From assembly GCA_003586115.2 (NCBI GenBank), contig QVOM02000103.1:2728001-2792000 (forward strand): a stretch of DNA of 64,000 nucleotides, in the 5' to 3' direction. Under the pieces are notes generated by a model. The model was given only the letters and a program-made list of their open reading frames with translations, had not been told where the DNA came from and ran no database searches. Made by a program: the position numbers and the translations under genes. How positions within the stretch are numbered: position 1 is the first letter of the stretch; the number at the start of each line of letters is the position of its first letter. Below, piece by piece: positions 46,983 through 59,425 of the stretch. The stretch comes from Salvator merianae (lineage: Eukaryota > Chordata > Lepidosauria > Squamata > Teiidae).

Positions 46983-48614
46983 TGTGCATCTTGGCCAAGG
47001 TTGTGGAGGGATGGCGAATACCTCATGGACGTAATGTCCTTCAATAATGGACAATGAAGAAGTCATGCTTACAAATTTCTCCTACTCTACACTCTCCATA
47101 CAAAAAATGTGGTTTACATGGACGCAGCTGCTTGAGGGATGAAGAAAAAAAAATGTGTCTGGTGTTAGCATTTGTGTACCACTGAGTCTCAAGTTTGCTT
47201 TTCCAGGGTGATAAGGGTGAGGGTTTTGATCTTTGTAGAGAGTGCCAAGTGGGAACCACTTAAAATGGCAGCAGTTCCATAGAGATACATTAAAAATGAG
47301 AACTCCAAAATGTGTACATATTGACATTTTCAAAATGAAGCAAATTCAAACTTCAGCTGCTCACATCTGAGATAAATTGCATTTTTGGTTCTTTTTCTTT
47401 TTAAAAAAGAAGCATCTTTTTCACATCATGTTGTTTTAATATGATGACAATCCAGAAATTAAAAAAAGAGAGAGAGAGTAAGGGAGACAGAGAGAGAAGA
47501 GAACCATCCTACAGATACATAAACCTTACCGTCTTTTATTGTGCTTTTTCTCATAAAGGCAAGAAAAGAGTGAAAAGATTAACTGAACAACATTTTAAAG
47601 TTCTGTCATTAAATTGTAACACCTATGTCAGTGTCCAAAATGTTTATCTTGCATAGAGAAATTCTGAGGCCCTCGTTAACAGCCGATGTCTTTGCTGTTT
47701 TTATTATTTCCATGGTTGAGCCGACATGGTATTACATCATAAAAAGTCAAAGGTGACTTTGGGGGAGGGGTTGGGGATTGGTTGTACAGTTAGATTATTT
47801 ACTACATTTGAAAATGTAGTTAAGTATTTACAGATGTTAAATGGAGTATTTTTATTTTGTGTACATATCGTATGACAAGATGATGCTCTTTTTTGTTACA
47901 GCTATGCACTGTAAATGCAGCGTTCTTTTAAAAAAAACTGCTGAGATTTTTATTAATCAAGGATATTCAGATGTAATTATGAGGCAAAACAATATTGTAC
48001 ACTAACATATTTAGAAAACTGAAGTTACGCTTATATATATATTTGATTGTTAAAAAACAAAGTGTGGGTGTGTGCCGAGTGCAAAAATATTGATGCTTTA
48101 CGCACATCATCCATCCCTTCTTTAATAAGCATATCTAATAATATTGACCAGAATTCAGCCAAAGTTAAGAATGTCTATGTATCTGTTGACTAAACTGGTT
48201 TAGATGATCTTGTCCTTTACCATGTCTCAAAGTGTGTACCTCTGGACTTGTCAAATGGCATTTGACAGTACATGCTGGGTGATTCAAGAATGATCATTTG
48301 GAAAGAAATGGTCTGTTTCTTCACTTTGTCTGTAAAGCAAGTTTCAAGGTTATATTCCAGGTTATATACTGGCCTCTTGCAGAATGATGAAATGTATCAC
48401 TATTGTAGAAAACTGGACCTGGATATCTCTGTCTGCAACATCCTGTGACATGCTGATGGAGATTCTAAGCTGGATATAAAGTCAAAGAGGAGAGTTTAAA
48501 GCTAAGTTGAGACACAATGGTCAAGAGACACAATTAAGCATTGAGATTTCCATTCCTATGTCTGGAGGGATTAAAGCACATACTAAAATATTTCCACTGA
48601 ATCCACTGGAGAGA

Positions 48615-48725
48615 AGACTGCAGTCCTTTGCACACTTATTTGGGAGTAAGTCCCATTAAACTGAATCAGACTTGCTCCAGTCTGATTCATAGGAATTACA
48701 CTGTAAAAGTGCTTAACTTTGGCTG
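48615..48725. mobile_element. Short MITE inside the 3'UTR
   Basis: The sequence 'cagtcctttgcacacttatttgggagtaagtcccatt..' is a degenerate copy of a common squamate short element (consensus words 'ACACTTACTTGGGAGTAAGTCCCATTGAAC', recalled). An internal fold AATCAGACTTGCTCC/AGTCTGATT is visible. Confidence 0.6.
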
Positions 48726-49266
48726 GATCATACCCTTGTCAAGAGCTGTCTTAGCCAATTAGGCATTAACCTCCTTTGCAATATTTTTCCACATTTTTGC
48801 ATCTCTTTCTTTAGCTCTTTTATATACACAAAATGTATTAAAGTGGGGGTGGGTGGGAGATTTTTCTCATTTAAAAGTTTTTCTAGGAGATACCATAATT
48901 TTATGTAAAGCTTCTCAAATGGATAATCATTAAGAAGTGTTTTTATTTTATGTATTGATGATAGTTTTGAAACTAGAAGTCACAAACCTTTTTAAAAAAA
49001 TGATACTTTGTGTTAATTGTGACTTTAATTTGATAAAGAAAAATTGCTGTGGTACAGAGCACAGTTACGGTTTTTACAATAATCCTGTGTGTCTGAACAC
49101 TGTTCTTGAAGCCAGTAATCCGTTCATTGACAGAGTTCAATGATTATCTATGATTTTTAAATGTACGCATCCTGTATAAACACTAATTCTTCATTCCTTT
49201 GTTTACTTTAAGATATTTATCGGTTGTGATTAACCTATTTATTATAAATTATGAGGTGACTAAAAT

Positions 49267-49272
49267 AATAAA
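49267..49272 (+). terminator. PPARGC1A: Possible proximal poly(A) signal
   Basis: AATAAA within the conserved block 'gactaaaataataaaaaggccagtgg'. Use is not established; the downstream GU-rich element is weak. Confidence 0.35.
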
Positions 49273-50949
49273 AAGGCCAGTGGAAATTTTATACCTAGGA
49301 TGCACACCAGTTTTAAGATTGCTAAATGTATTTTCATTTGGGGGAAGAAAAAAAAAACTAGGTTTTTTTCCCCCCCTCAGAAGCAGTGACTCTTTCCTCC
49401 CTCTTTTTCTTATTATTTAACTATGCACTAATATGGCCTTAGAGGTGCCCACTGCATTGTGGGAACCTTCAGATTGTATCAGAAATTGTATAATCCATTT
49501 GCAAGTTTATAGGCTGGCACGATACAAATCACTAAAGTGAACTAGTTTTGTGCAGCCCTCATATGACTGATGTCTTGTCCATTCAAGTCATTCTTGTCAA
49601 TTATTCTGTTGGATTTCAAGTCAAATATGCATTGCAAAGTTGTTACTCCTTTTAAGTTTCCCCTTTAGGGCATTTACTGCTTGTTTACAAAGTCAGAAGA
49701 ATTTCCCCACAGCACTTACAGTTCTAAGAATGTATACAGAACCTTCCAGCCTGCCAAAACCAATTTGGTTTCTTCGGTGCCACAGTGAGCATGATGAAGT
49801 CCCCTGCAGGTGCAGCACTGCAAATGGAGGATTTCCCTAATAGGGTTGAAGAGAGAGCCCTGATCACCACCTGGCTACATTCAGAAAACCAAAAACACTA
49901 TCATGGTCCATATATCCATATTTCTGCTACTCTTCTTTTTTCCTTCTATTCCAGAAAATACTTAATTTTACAAAGTGAAGACAGATAATTCAGGAGGCAA
50001 ATGTGTGTGCATATACAGCCAGTTCATCCAAAAGCCTGAGCAACTGTGAAGGCAGGAAATGGATATAGCAGTATTCTATTCAGTCTTAGCATAGCTGTCC
50101 ACACATGGGTATTGAGTCCAGTGCAATGTGTTGTGGTAATAAAGATGATGGGCAACAATTTGTCCACTTTTAGTATGTGAAATACCATGCAACATTTATT
50201 ATGACTCTTTTTGCAATACTATGGCTGAAAGCATGTGAGGCAAAACATGAAGCTGAAGCTAAACAGGCTTGGATGTAGTGAGTGCCTTGGATTCCACTAC
50301 AGAACAAAGACATGATATACACGTTAAATACTGGTGTATGGCTGGGAAATGGAGGAACCCAAACTTAGTTCTTATTATTATGCATATGTATTCTCCCTAT
50401 AGTAGAAAAAGAAAATGTATAGTTCTGTGCTCCACTACATATGCACATTCGGCATATGGGAGCATACAGGTGTACAGTGACCTGAGACATATAGTGTACT
50501 TACCAAAAGAAACTAGAAATGGACCCCACCACTTGGGTATTTACCATTTTATTATCACAAGGTTAAAAAAAAAATGGAAGAAAAAGCAATAATTGGCAAA
50601 CTAGAATAAGCTGTTTGGTTGCAAATAATGCTTCTTCAATGTTTTTGTCCTGGAGATCCCAGAGTCCCATAATCCTCCATTGGAAATATGTTGTGCATTC
50701 TTTGTTCTGGCAAATTAGTTAAAGGGGTGATAGAAGAGAGAAGACTTCACAATCAGGTAGTGGGCTTTTCAAATGTTTAAATTCAAACTTAATTTGAACA
50801 TTTGAAAAAACAGTTAATTGGGAGTGAAGCAGCTGATGGGATTCCCCTATCCTTTTCCAATATTTGGAGAGAGACTGCACATGAGTCTGTAAATTTCATT
50901 AGTTACCATAAATTGATAGCCATTATTAGGACAATTATAAAAGAACACA

Positions 50950-51430
50950 AAAAAAGCCCTTTTGACTCAGATTGAAGTCCATGTGGTTCAGCATCCTGCT
51001 TCCGCGTAGTCAGTTGTCTTTCGGAAACCCATAAGCAGAAAACATGCATAATATGCTGTTTCCTATTGTTGTTTTCAAACAACTGGAATTCATAAATATG
51101 TCATCATTGATTCCAGAGCTAGTATACAGCCAACTGTAGTAGCCATTGATAGCCTTATCCTCATGAATTTCTCTGATTCTCTTTTAAAGCTGCTTATGTT
51201 TTAACACAATGTGCAGTGTCAAATTCCATAGTTTGACTATGCGTTGTATGAGGTGACACACATGGGGTAGAAAATCCTTATGCGAGGTAGTCTTCCTATG
51301 TGGTTTCATCAGCTCCCCCACTGAAGGGAGCTTAACAGTTAAACATTTTAAACAGGGATGGTCTAAGTGGAGTGCACTTATCGCTGTTTGGCATTCATTA
51401 GTCATTCTGAAGATACAACATACCTACCTT
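50950..51430 (-). mobile_element. CR1/L3-type retroposon in the 3'UTR, reverse orientation
   Basis: It begins 'gcccttttgactcagattgaagtccatgtggttcagcatcctgcttcc' and continues 'agtagccattgatagccttatcctcatgaatt..ttccatagtttgactatgcg'. This is the same family as 22100-22300 but longer. It sits between conserved 3'UTR blocks. Confidence 0.75.
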
Positions 51431-51593
51431 TTTAATTTTTCTTCCCCAAAGTGTGATTTTGTCCCATGGTCAATGCAGCTGAGTCTGAGAGCTGCCTCAT
51501 TTTTATCACCAGCATATTGTGTTCCTGTAGATTCCACTGTGTCTTGTTCTATGCCTGCTTTTTTGTCTTTGTATTCCTAAGTAGGTAGATAGC

Positions 51594-51599
51594 AATAAA
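51594..51599 (+). terminator. PPARGC1A: Alternative poly(A) signal
   Basis: AATAAA in 'gatagcaataaaaagaac', a position also present in mammalian PPARGC1A as remembered. It lies 200 bp before the final signal. Confidence 0.5.
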
Positions 51600-51794
51600 A
51601 AGAACTTTTTCACAGGTTTTGTTTGCATACTGTAGCACCCTTTCAATCTGCGTACTCCTTGCCATTCATTGCTTTGTAGGTTGAAGATACAGGTACTTTA
51701 ACTTTTGATTGTGTGAATGCCAAACTAAACGTTTACAGCTTTTTCTTTCTGGATTTTGAGTGTCTTCTGTTGTAAAGGAAAAAAAAATTAAAGC

Positions 51795-51800
51795 AATAAA
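51795..51800 (+). terminator. PPARGC1A: Distal poly(A) signal of PPARGC1A
   Basis: AATAAA in 'aaagcaataaattattttttaagaaac', followed by 'tgtggtgtatcatgtgttc' as a GU-rich downstream element. It corresponds to the end of the long mammalian transcript as I remember it. Cleavage is expected near 51815. Confidence 0.8.
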
Positions 51801-52914
51801 TTATTTTTTAAGAAACAGATATGTGGTGTATCATGTGTTCAAGGGCAAATTTCTTCCTGTTAACCTTAATGATTAAATATTTAAATTCACTACTCAGTTT
51901 ATCTTGGATTGATGACTTGAAGTGTGTGAGTGTATGGCCACACAAACAGACACATGCGTGAACATATGTGTTTTTCGAGCAGCAGATCGTCTCAAAATTT
52001 AAAGTTTTTTTTCTTGTGTGCTGGACTGACACATACTTTGTTCTTCAAATGGTTCTTTGCAAATATTGAAGCATATGAAATTAAAGTGATGTAAGATTGA
52101 ATTGGCCTGCTTACTAGTCTGCTCAGAACTAAATTGGGAACTTTGCAGGCACATAGTAGATGTCTGTCTCAATTCAGAATCCATCTATTCTCGTTGCACT
52201 ATATGTACATTAATATTTCTCCCACTAGTCATGCATGACTAGAGGCAGCTAGACGTTGGTTGAGACATGAGTTTTTAAATGCATCCAGTTCTTCAAAAGG
52301 GGGTTCCATATTAGCACACACCACATGTTGCCAAATTGTAGCACAGAGCTGTATGCCTTTGAGATAAAGATGTTTTGCCTCAGCTTCCATGCTGTGGTAA
52401 GTACCATATCTGGTAAGAGAATCGGTACTTAGAAACAATAGCCTTTCTAAGCACTAAAATAAACTCATTTCTCCATAACACAAAAATGATCAGAATCTAA
52501 ACAGAGGAAGCTAAAATTGGGGAAGAAATTGGTACAAGATGGCTCCAAACCTCTATTGTCCTGCTAGCAAAGATCATAGCACAAAACTAGATTGTACTGT
52601 TTATGTGTACCATGTTAGTCAGTTGGGTGTGTGTGGAACTTTTTAATATTGTTCTAGTTGTGAGTTTCCAGTAGCCACTCGAAAGCCTGTAAGGGGACTT
52701 CAGTTCCTACAGTAGAAGATCTGATCTATAAATGACCCAGACTATCAATTTAACGCATTGATTCTAAATCTGTATGTATGAGACATATTCAGTAACATGA
52801 GATTACTGAACGTGCTGGGCAGTACTTTCAGCTCTATATGTCCTGTTCTAGTCTCAAAATTTATTAGATTACAACTGCCTGTAATATATCTCTGTTTTTT
52901 CTGTCTCTTAAATA

Positions 52915-53945
52915 AATAAGCATTTTATTTAATTTACTTACCCAAAAACAAACACACCACAACATCAAAAGAAATCATACAAAGAAATCGTACAATCAAC
53001 AAATTATATGAATACCTATTACATAATCACACTAACAGATTAGTTATACTATTAAACTAACATTTCTTTAAGATCTTTTTCACATTCATCAGCATATGTT
53101 GTTTTAAACTATATCAATGTTAAGAGTGCTCTTACTTCCATAGTTCAAAGATATGCTAGACTGCTAAAGTATAAGCCTTCAGAGCTCCTAAAATTTGTAT
53201 AAGTGATTCTCATATTAAAAATATCTTTGTCCTGTCTTACTTCCATTTTTTGTTAATTCTGTCTTTTATGAGATCTGCCATAATTGTTCATATCGTCTTG
53301 CTATATTTAGTTTCTTTGCAGTCTTCCATGCCTCTGTGCCAGTTAATTGTGCCACTACTATCATGTACCTGACAAATTTATTATGCTTATCTTTTGCACT
53401 TTCTGAGCTAAAAAACAGTAACAAACATGACTTAGGATCCAAGGTGATTGTTTTCCTTATAATGCCTTCCCTTCCCCCTCTACAGTTGTCCAAAATGTCT
53501 TAATAGGGAGACACTCCCACCATACATGATAATATGTCCTCTTGGTTTTATACCCACTCCAGTACCAAGAGGAGGCTGTTGCATTGATATGCGTTAGCTG
53601 TGATGGGGTTCCACACCAATGGAATCTTACCTTCATAACCACTTCTTTTAATTCTATTAACTATTGTGTCCCAATCTTTATCTGTAAGTTTTTCTTCTAG
53701 ATCTTTCACCCGTTTTGATCTGAGAGCTGTATTATTTTCCAAAGTCATGTCTAACTATAGTTTATAGAAGTATGATACTACTTTTTTGTCATATCTTCCT
53801 TTGTTTTAAGAAACATTTCCAATCCAGTATTTGGTTTTACATTTTTTCTTAATGTTGCTTTGTTATTGAGAACTTTGTGAAAAGCGGCTATTTTTAACCA
53901 TTTTTCTTTAAGTGTAGAAAACACATCATCCTCGACAAATAAGTA
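52915..53945 (-). pseudogene. LINE-1 ORF2 3' fragment
   Basis: On the - strand, two overlapping frames (53548-53748 and 53457-53642) resemble the C-terminal part of vertebrate L1 ORF2. They contain 'DWDTIVNRI' and 'KIPLVWNPI', then the cysteine/tryptophan segment 'KRTYYHVWWECLPIKTFW', equivalent to the usual 'GTFxHMWW.CP.I..FW'. A third frame (53266-53493) continues with 'ARRYEQLW'. Frame changes between them show the copy is dead. The remainder to 52915 is AT-rich 3'UTR-like sequence. Confidence 0.8.
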
Positions 53946-56499
53946 AAATTAAACTATGTGGGTGTGAAGAAGAAAGCATTTTCATTTCACAACCAGCTTA
54001 TGTTGTTGCTAAGCCCCCTCCATATAATTTACTGGTCAGCATTCAACAATCCTAAAAGGACAACAAGTTCAAAGAAATACGATATGTATGTATGTAGAGA
54101 TCTGCTAATAAACCAATTGTATGTCTCTAGTTTACAGAAACTAGAAACAAAAAGGAAAGAAATTAAATTTAAGTTGTATTGTGGTTTGTCTGATCACGAT
54201 TCCGGACAAACACCAATGGTCTTGTGGCTATTTTTACTTTGATGACCACCAGGAGGCAGTATACATCCAGTTTTGTCCTTATTGGAGCTCATCAGATACA
54301 CTATGGGTATGTTCCGATACACAATTAGGAATGGCCCTGGAGTGTATATGAAACTCTTGGAACAAACACACAATTAAAATAAACACTTACTGTGTCCCAG
54401 GGTTTCCTTTCCTTTGGTCCTTTTGCAGATACGAAAGAGGCAATTCACCAGTTTGGATTGGATGGGCAGGAACTGTGAAGGCTCCTGAGCCAGTCCATGC
54501 CTTCTATGAGCACTGTCCAATCAGGGCCCTAAAAAAAATGGGCTGGCAGCAGCAAATGGGAGGCGAACAAGCTGAGGATGCAAGATGATACTACAACCAG
54601 CCAGGAAGAGAAACAGCAAGACAGGAGGCTTTTTATGCATTTATTTTTTAAATTGTGTGATATGGGGCTTTGTTTCTTCATCCACAGCTGGGGCAATTCC
54701 AGAAAACGGATGCCCAAAAAATCCTTAGTATGAACACAGCCATGGTCTATCTAGTTTGAGACTTTGAATCAAGGAATGAGAACTAAATACATAATCAAAA
54801 TAGACCTGCAGCTGAAAGTCTGCCAAGGCCACTATAGCTAAACAGATAAAGTTCACAATTAACTTAAATTCTCTATGTGCACTGGCCTATGAGTTCGATT
54901 GCCAGTAAAGTTTGAACTGAATATACATAGCTGTAGTGGGCTACATGTGCCTGATGAGTCCCAATAAGAATGAAACTGATCGTACTCTGCTTTCTTGTGG
55001 TCATTAAAGTAAAAACAGCCACAGGACAAAATTGAAAATACCAGCCCTGAAAATGGGGTGTAGAATGATGTTACCCACTAATATGAGGAGGAGCATGTCA
55101 TACAGTAGAGCAATAGTCTGCCTTGTTTGAAAGCTTGATTCAAGGAAGGAGAACCAAATATATAGTCTCCCCCCAAAAAACCCAATAGTATTGAATATTT
55201 TCAAAAAAAGGGGAAAGGTATGCAATGTTATATATCATATTTCACGTTATAGCCTGTCAGACTTTGCATCATGGAAAACAAACAATCAGGGAGTTCTGAG
55301 AGAAGCTGTGCAAGCAGTGTGTACTGTTTATGAAACATAATGCAGAGATTACATCTAGCTACTTGCATAAAGGTTGTGTGCAAGGGAGTGCTCTCTCATT
55401 CTCAAATCACATGACTTTCCATATTATGAAGTGAGCATGTGCTTATGACTCAGAATATGTGCCACTGAAGTGTTGCTTTTTATAAGGTGGGAGATATATA
55501 AGATCTGGAAGGAAAGATAAAATGCATTTTTGGAGTGAGATAATGTGGGATGCATATGTCTTCATTATCATAGGATTTCACTTAAAGCAAAATATACCTA
55601 TAAAATGACTCCTTTTTTCTGAGGAATATGAAAAGATATGCATAACATGAGCAACATTGCAGTTTGATGCTCAAATTCCTTTCTTCAAATCTATTTCTCT
55701 GCTGTGGAATATGTTTCTGGGTGGCTTGTGAACCTGAAGAATGTGTTGTTGTATGATCTCTGGGTATTACATTAAGCAAACATGACTTGCAGCCTTTACC
55801 ATCTGCTATTTCTACAACATTAGTTTAATGTATTTTCTGCTTTCTTTCAGTTAGGAAACACAAGCTTGAAACTTAAAATATGTGATGGAAATAGAATGGT
55901 TGATTTATACCTATTTTGTTAAATCGTTCAAAATCTATTTTGAGAAATGTATTTTAATCCTGTTGCTTTTATTCTTAACTAGTTTCAAAGGCCTCTTGTT
56001 TGAATGGGCATGATATTAACATGACCTGATTATAGGGAGGAGGGAGGAGTCCAATGGATTCAGTTTCTAAAGCAGATTCAATGGATACAATCTCCCTCCA
56101 CCAATTCCAATAAGCTTTAGCTTTGCTTTGAGTCATTTGAAGGCTATTGATTTGTTGCATTCATCTGTGTTTATTATTTATTTGATGTACTCACAGGAGA
56201 GATCAAAGAAGGCATGCATTATGCCACAGCAGGAGTATGGATGATCATAGACTCTTTGCCAAGATCAGACATAGATACTATGTTTTGGCCAAAAATGAGA
56301 CTTCCTATTCAACAGATTGTTCTAATAGAATTCAAGCTTGAACTCTGTGGATGGTAGGGTATATTGGCTCTTCCAGAATTTAGGATTTGCTTAAAGGTAT
56401 TGGCCATCTAAATATGAGTCTGGCTATCATACGTTTGAACTGATAAAAATGCCAGAGGGAAAAACAAGTTTTGAGGAATAAGACAGTACGTTACGAATA

Positions 56500-57960
56500 T
56501 TCAGCAGATCTGGAATCTATGTAGAAATGGGGTAAAAAAATGAAACAGAAGAAGAGAAATAGGAAAAAAAATAAAACACTGTGATATCAAGAGAGAGTAA
56601 GATATTAACCTAAAATAGCCAAATGAAAGTACATCAGAAATGAAGAATGAAGCCTTGTGGGATCTTACCAGAAAAGGAAATAGAGAGAACAAAAATTAAA
56701 GCTACGCACAGTTATTTTAAGAGATCAATGTGAAACAGGAATGTGAGCATCAAAAGCTGATGACTGATCGAAGAAATGAGAGTATGATATTGCATTTAGA
56801 CAGTAATTAAAGATTTTACGTAGCAATCTCAGTGGTATGTTGCAGTGAAAAAACTGAAAGGCATCAAAAGAAAAACTGGAGAAAGTGCATCATGTCACTG
56901 TTTAAGAGGCTAATGTATGTTGGAGATGGAAAAAGAGAAGCAGGAGAACAATTGGAATAGAATTTAAAAATTGAAGAAACAACTAAAACAAGACAGAATA
57001 ATATAGAACAAAAAGTTTAAATGCATTATTACATAGACAAAAATTGATGAGGTGGTTTTTAACAGTGATAGGGAACAAGATCTGAAGAGCAAGATAAGAA
57101 TTTACCTGGAAAATGAAGAGAAACAACATAGAAGCTGTAAAAACTATGAAAGAAAAAGAGAGAAAAGGGCACTGATAAAGAGGTAGAAATAGAAGCATTA
57201 CTGTAATCAAAAAAAGAAAGAAAGAAAGGAAAAACTAAAGAATGGATAACAGAAATGGTTATCAACCGAACAGGCAAAACTATCTGATGAAATTGATGAA
57301 AGATTTTTCAAGGAAGGAGATCAAAGAATAGAATTGAAAGTGGCAAATACCTGATGAGACAATGAATAGGGGATGAGAAGAAGATTGAATAAGATGAAAA
57401 ACGTAGATGGAAAAAAAAACAGCTGATGAATTGGAGGAAAGCATGAATTTATAATGAACAAAGTCATGATAGAGTATGAGATCTGCAGTATAGATATGGA
57501 GCCACTCTGTGGCAGGAATAACAACAGTTATAAGAAAAGAAGTGGTTAAAGCTGTGCAACCAGATGAGGATAGCAAAAGGAAATGGCGGCGTTGGAGTCC
57601 ACCATGAAGATGTATGGAATAAAAAGAGGCAAAACAGAAACTGCAAGAAGGATATGAAAAAAGTTTAGGGAAATGTAAAGCAACCAGTCTAAAAAAATGG
57701 CTTGGAAGCTGAAGAAAAAGTGCATTTCTGTAGATAACAATAATTTGAAATGGGAAGAGAAACAGGTCTAAAAATAGAGGCCTAAATTGTGATAGATTAG
57801 ACAAGATATGAAGGGGGTTAAAGGAAAGAATAAAACTGCATAGAATTATTTGAAATGTGTACAAAAATGAGCAAGAATAAAAATACAGGAAGCAGAAAAA
57901 GGAAGAAGTTTAAGGTTCAGGACAGAAATTAAAATAAGAAGCCTGCAGAATGAAATGGTA
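56500..57960. other. 1.4-kb purine-rich (+ strand) asymmetric block
   Basis: The + strand is dominated by A and G (words such as GAAGAAGAG, GAAAAAGAGAG, AAAGAAAGAAAG) with few C, by eye roughly two thirds or more purine. A 194-codon frame on the opposite strand (57280-57864) is rich in Phe, Leu and Ser only because that strand is T/C-rich. It shows no domain or conserved pattern. The block may be a decayed repeat; I do not recognise which. Confidence 0.5.
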
Positions 57961-58359
57961 AATAAAGAACTGTTGTATTACTGATCATAGCATTTACACT
58001 TAAGTGAAATAAGTACGATTTGTCTAGAAAAGTTTGACAAAAACTTAATTTGTCTACAGCAATTATATAGCACAAATTATACAAATTAGCTCTTAACTGA
58101 GGAAAACTAACAGAAATCAATCTTTTAAGTTTTATTTGCACAGAAGAGCAAAAGGTACTACATGAATGTGTGAATATAGAACTATGCCAAAAACAATTCG
58201 TACATTCCTGCTCAGTTATCAGCAATCCCTCCCATGCCCCCATCTTATCACATAATATGTAGAAGACTTCCTTTTGTGCCTGGTAGCAGGGCAAAAATAT
58301 GGTTCTTACAGAATTTTACACCATTTTCTCTTAAAATAGTCTAATGGAATGATCTGAAA

Positions 58360-58565
58360 CAGCGGTGTAGCTAAGTTTGCCACCCGGAGCCAAGCGGCGG
58401 CAGAGGAGTGCGAGCGAGGGCGCCCTGCCCTGCAGCCTCCTCCCTCCACCGCTGCCCTGATGCTCGCTCTCCGGCACGCCAGGCAGGCAGAAAAGGACCT
58501 GGCTGCATGGACAATGCGCTTCCCGGGGCGACCCGCCCCCCCGCCCCCCGCTTCCTATGCCACTG
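58360..58565. mobile_element. 206-bp GC-rich hAT-like MITE with 8-bp target duplication
   Basis: The left end CAGCGGTGTAGCTAAG pairs with the right end, whose reverse complement is CAGTGGCATAGGAAGC. It is flanked by ATCTGAAA (58352-58359) and ATCGGAAA (58566-58573), an 8-bp duplication with one mismatch, as made by hAT transposases. The inside is very GC- and CpG-rich compared with its surroundings and carries no gene. Confidence 0.75.
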
Positions 58566-58627
58566 ATCGGAAAACACAAACCAATGTCTCCACCACCACT
58601 ACTACTAAACTACTGCTAGTAGTAGTA

Positions 58628-58792
58628 GTTCTTCTTCTTCTTCTTCTCCTTCTTCTNNNNNNNNNNNNNNNNNNNNNNNNNNNNNNNNNNNNNNNNNNNN
58701 NNNNNNNNNNNNNNNNNNNNNNNNNNNNNNNNNNNNNNNNNNNCTTCTTCTTCTTCTTCTTCTTCTTCTTCTTCTTCTTCTTCTTCTTCCTT
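58628..58792. repeat. (CTT)n microsatellite spanning an assembly gap
   Basis: CTT repeats lie on both sides of 87 undetermined bases (58657-58743), preceded by a short CTA/TAG palindromic stretch. The true repeat length is unknown. Reading frames across it (poly-Phe, poly-Arg, poly-Glu) are artefacts. Confidence 0.95.
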
Positions 58793-58992
58793 TTGACGAG
58801 CTTATCAGGTGAAGTAAGTAGCTCAAGCCAGCCTTATTTACATTTAAATGGAAGTGCCATTCAGAAAAAAATTACAACAATGTCATAACTCAATAATCTT
58901 GATCATAGAACAATTCTCGCAGTTCCCAAAATTTTGGTCTGTAGCTAGTGCTTTAACTCTGACATAGGGAGAATAACTGCTGTTGTAAAACA

Positions 58993-59295
58993 TAGAGCTG
59001 AGCAGAACTGGTTCAATCGGTTCATGGTTCACAGCAATCTGGGTAGTTTACATGGTTTTTTTCATGTGAACTGAACTAACCTGTATTTCAGAAAAACTGT
59101 TTCAAAGCAAACCCAAACCAAGGGATATTTTAACAGATCAAGCAAACCAAAGGTGTTTCACTATGGTTTTCTTGATTCGCATACCAACGGAACCATCCCG
59201 TAGTTGGAAAAAAAAGGTTCAAAGTGAAGCTAAACCAAGAGTATTTTGTTCAATTCAAACTGAACCACTACATTTTAGTTCATGCACTTCTCTAG
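58993..59295. mobile_element. MITE, family G, copy 1
   Basis: It begins TAGAGCTGAGCAGAACTGG and ends 'gttcatgcacttctcta', an imperfect inverted match (TAGAGAAGTGCATGAAC in reverse). The inside is rich in AACCAAACC/GGTTCA words, as in other squamate copies. Confidence 0.55.
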
Positions 59296-59425
59296 AAAAA
59301 TCCAGTTCTTTGTTATTTACAATTTTTATTACTTTAGCTTTCACAGATGGGCAGAATTGTACTGTATAGTGTTTCAGACTACATCCACATGTAGTAAAAA
59401 AAAAAAAGCAGCTCAAAAGAATCTT

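Larger units (their letters stand above)
46983..51815 (+). other. PPARGC1A: PPARGC1A 3'UTR
   Basis: About 4.8 kb follow the stop. Three blocks match the mammalian 3'UTR as I remember it: 46990-47120 ('aatttctcctactctacactctc', 'tggtttacatgg'), about 47810-48110 ('gtagttaagtatttacagatgttaaatggag', 'gttacagctatgcactgtaaatgcag'), and about 48770-49330 plus 51440-51810 near the end ('caccagcatattgtgttc', 'aagtaggtagatagcaataaaaa'). Between these, 48480-48760 and roughly 49450-51430 are lineage-specific and include transposon insertions. The frames in this stretch are not genes. Confidence 0.9.

Noticed and set aside
57280..57864. 194-codon open frame on the - strand
   Set aside because: It is made of Phe, Leu, Ser and Ile because the strand is T/C-rich. 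It has no domain, no splice context and overlaps several other equally open frames.
58460..58888. 142-codon frame containing undetermined residues
   Set aside because: It runs from a GC-rich MITE through a CTT repeat and an assembly gap.
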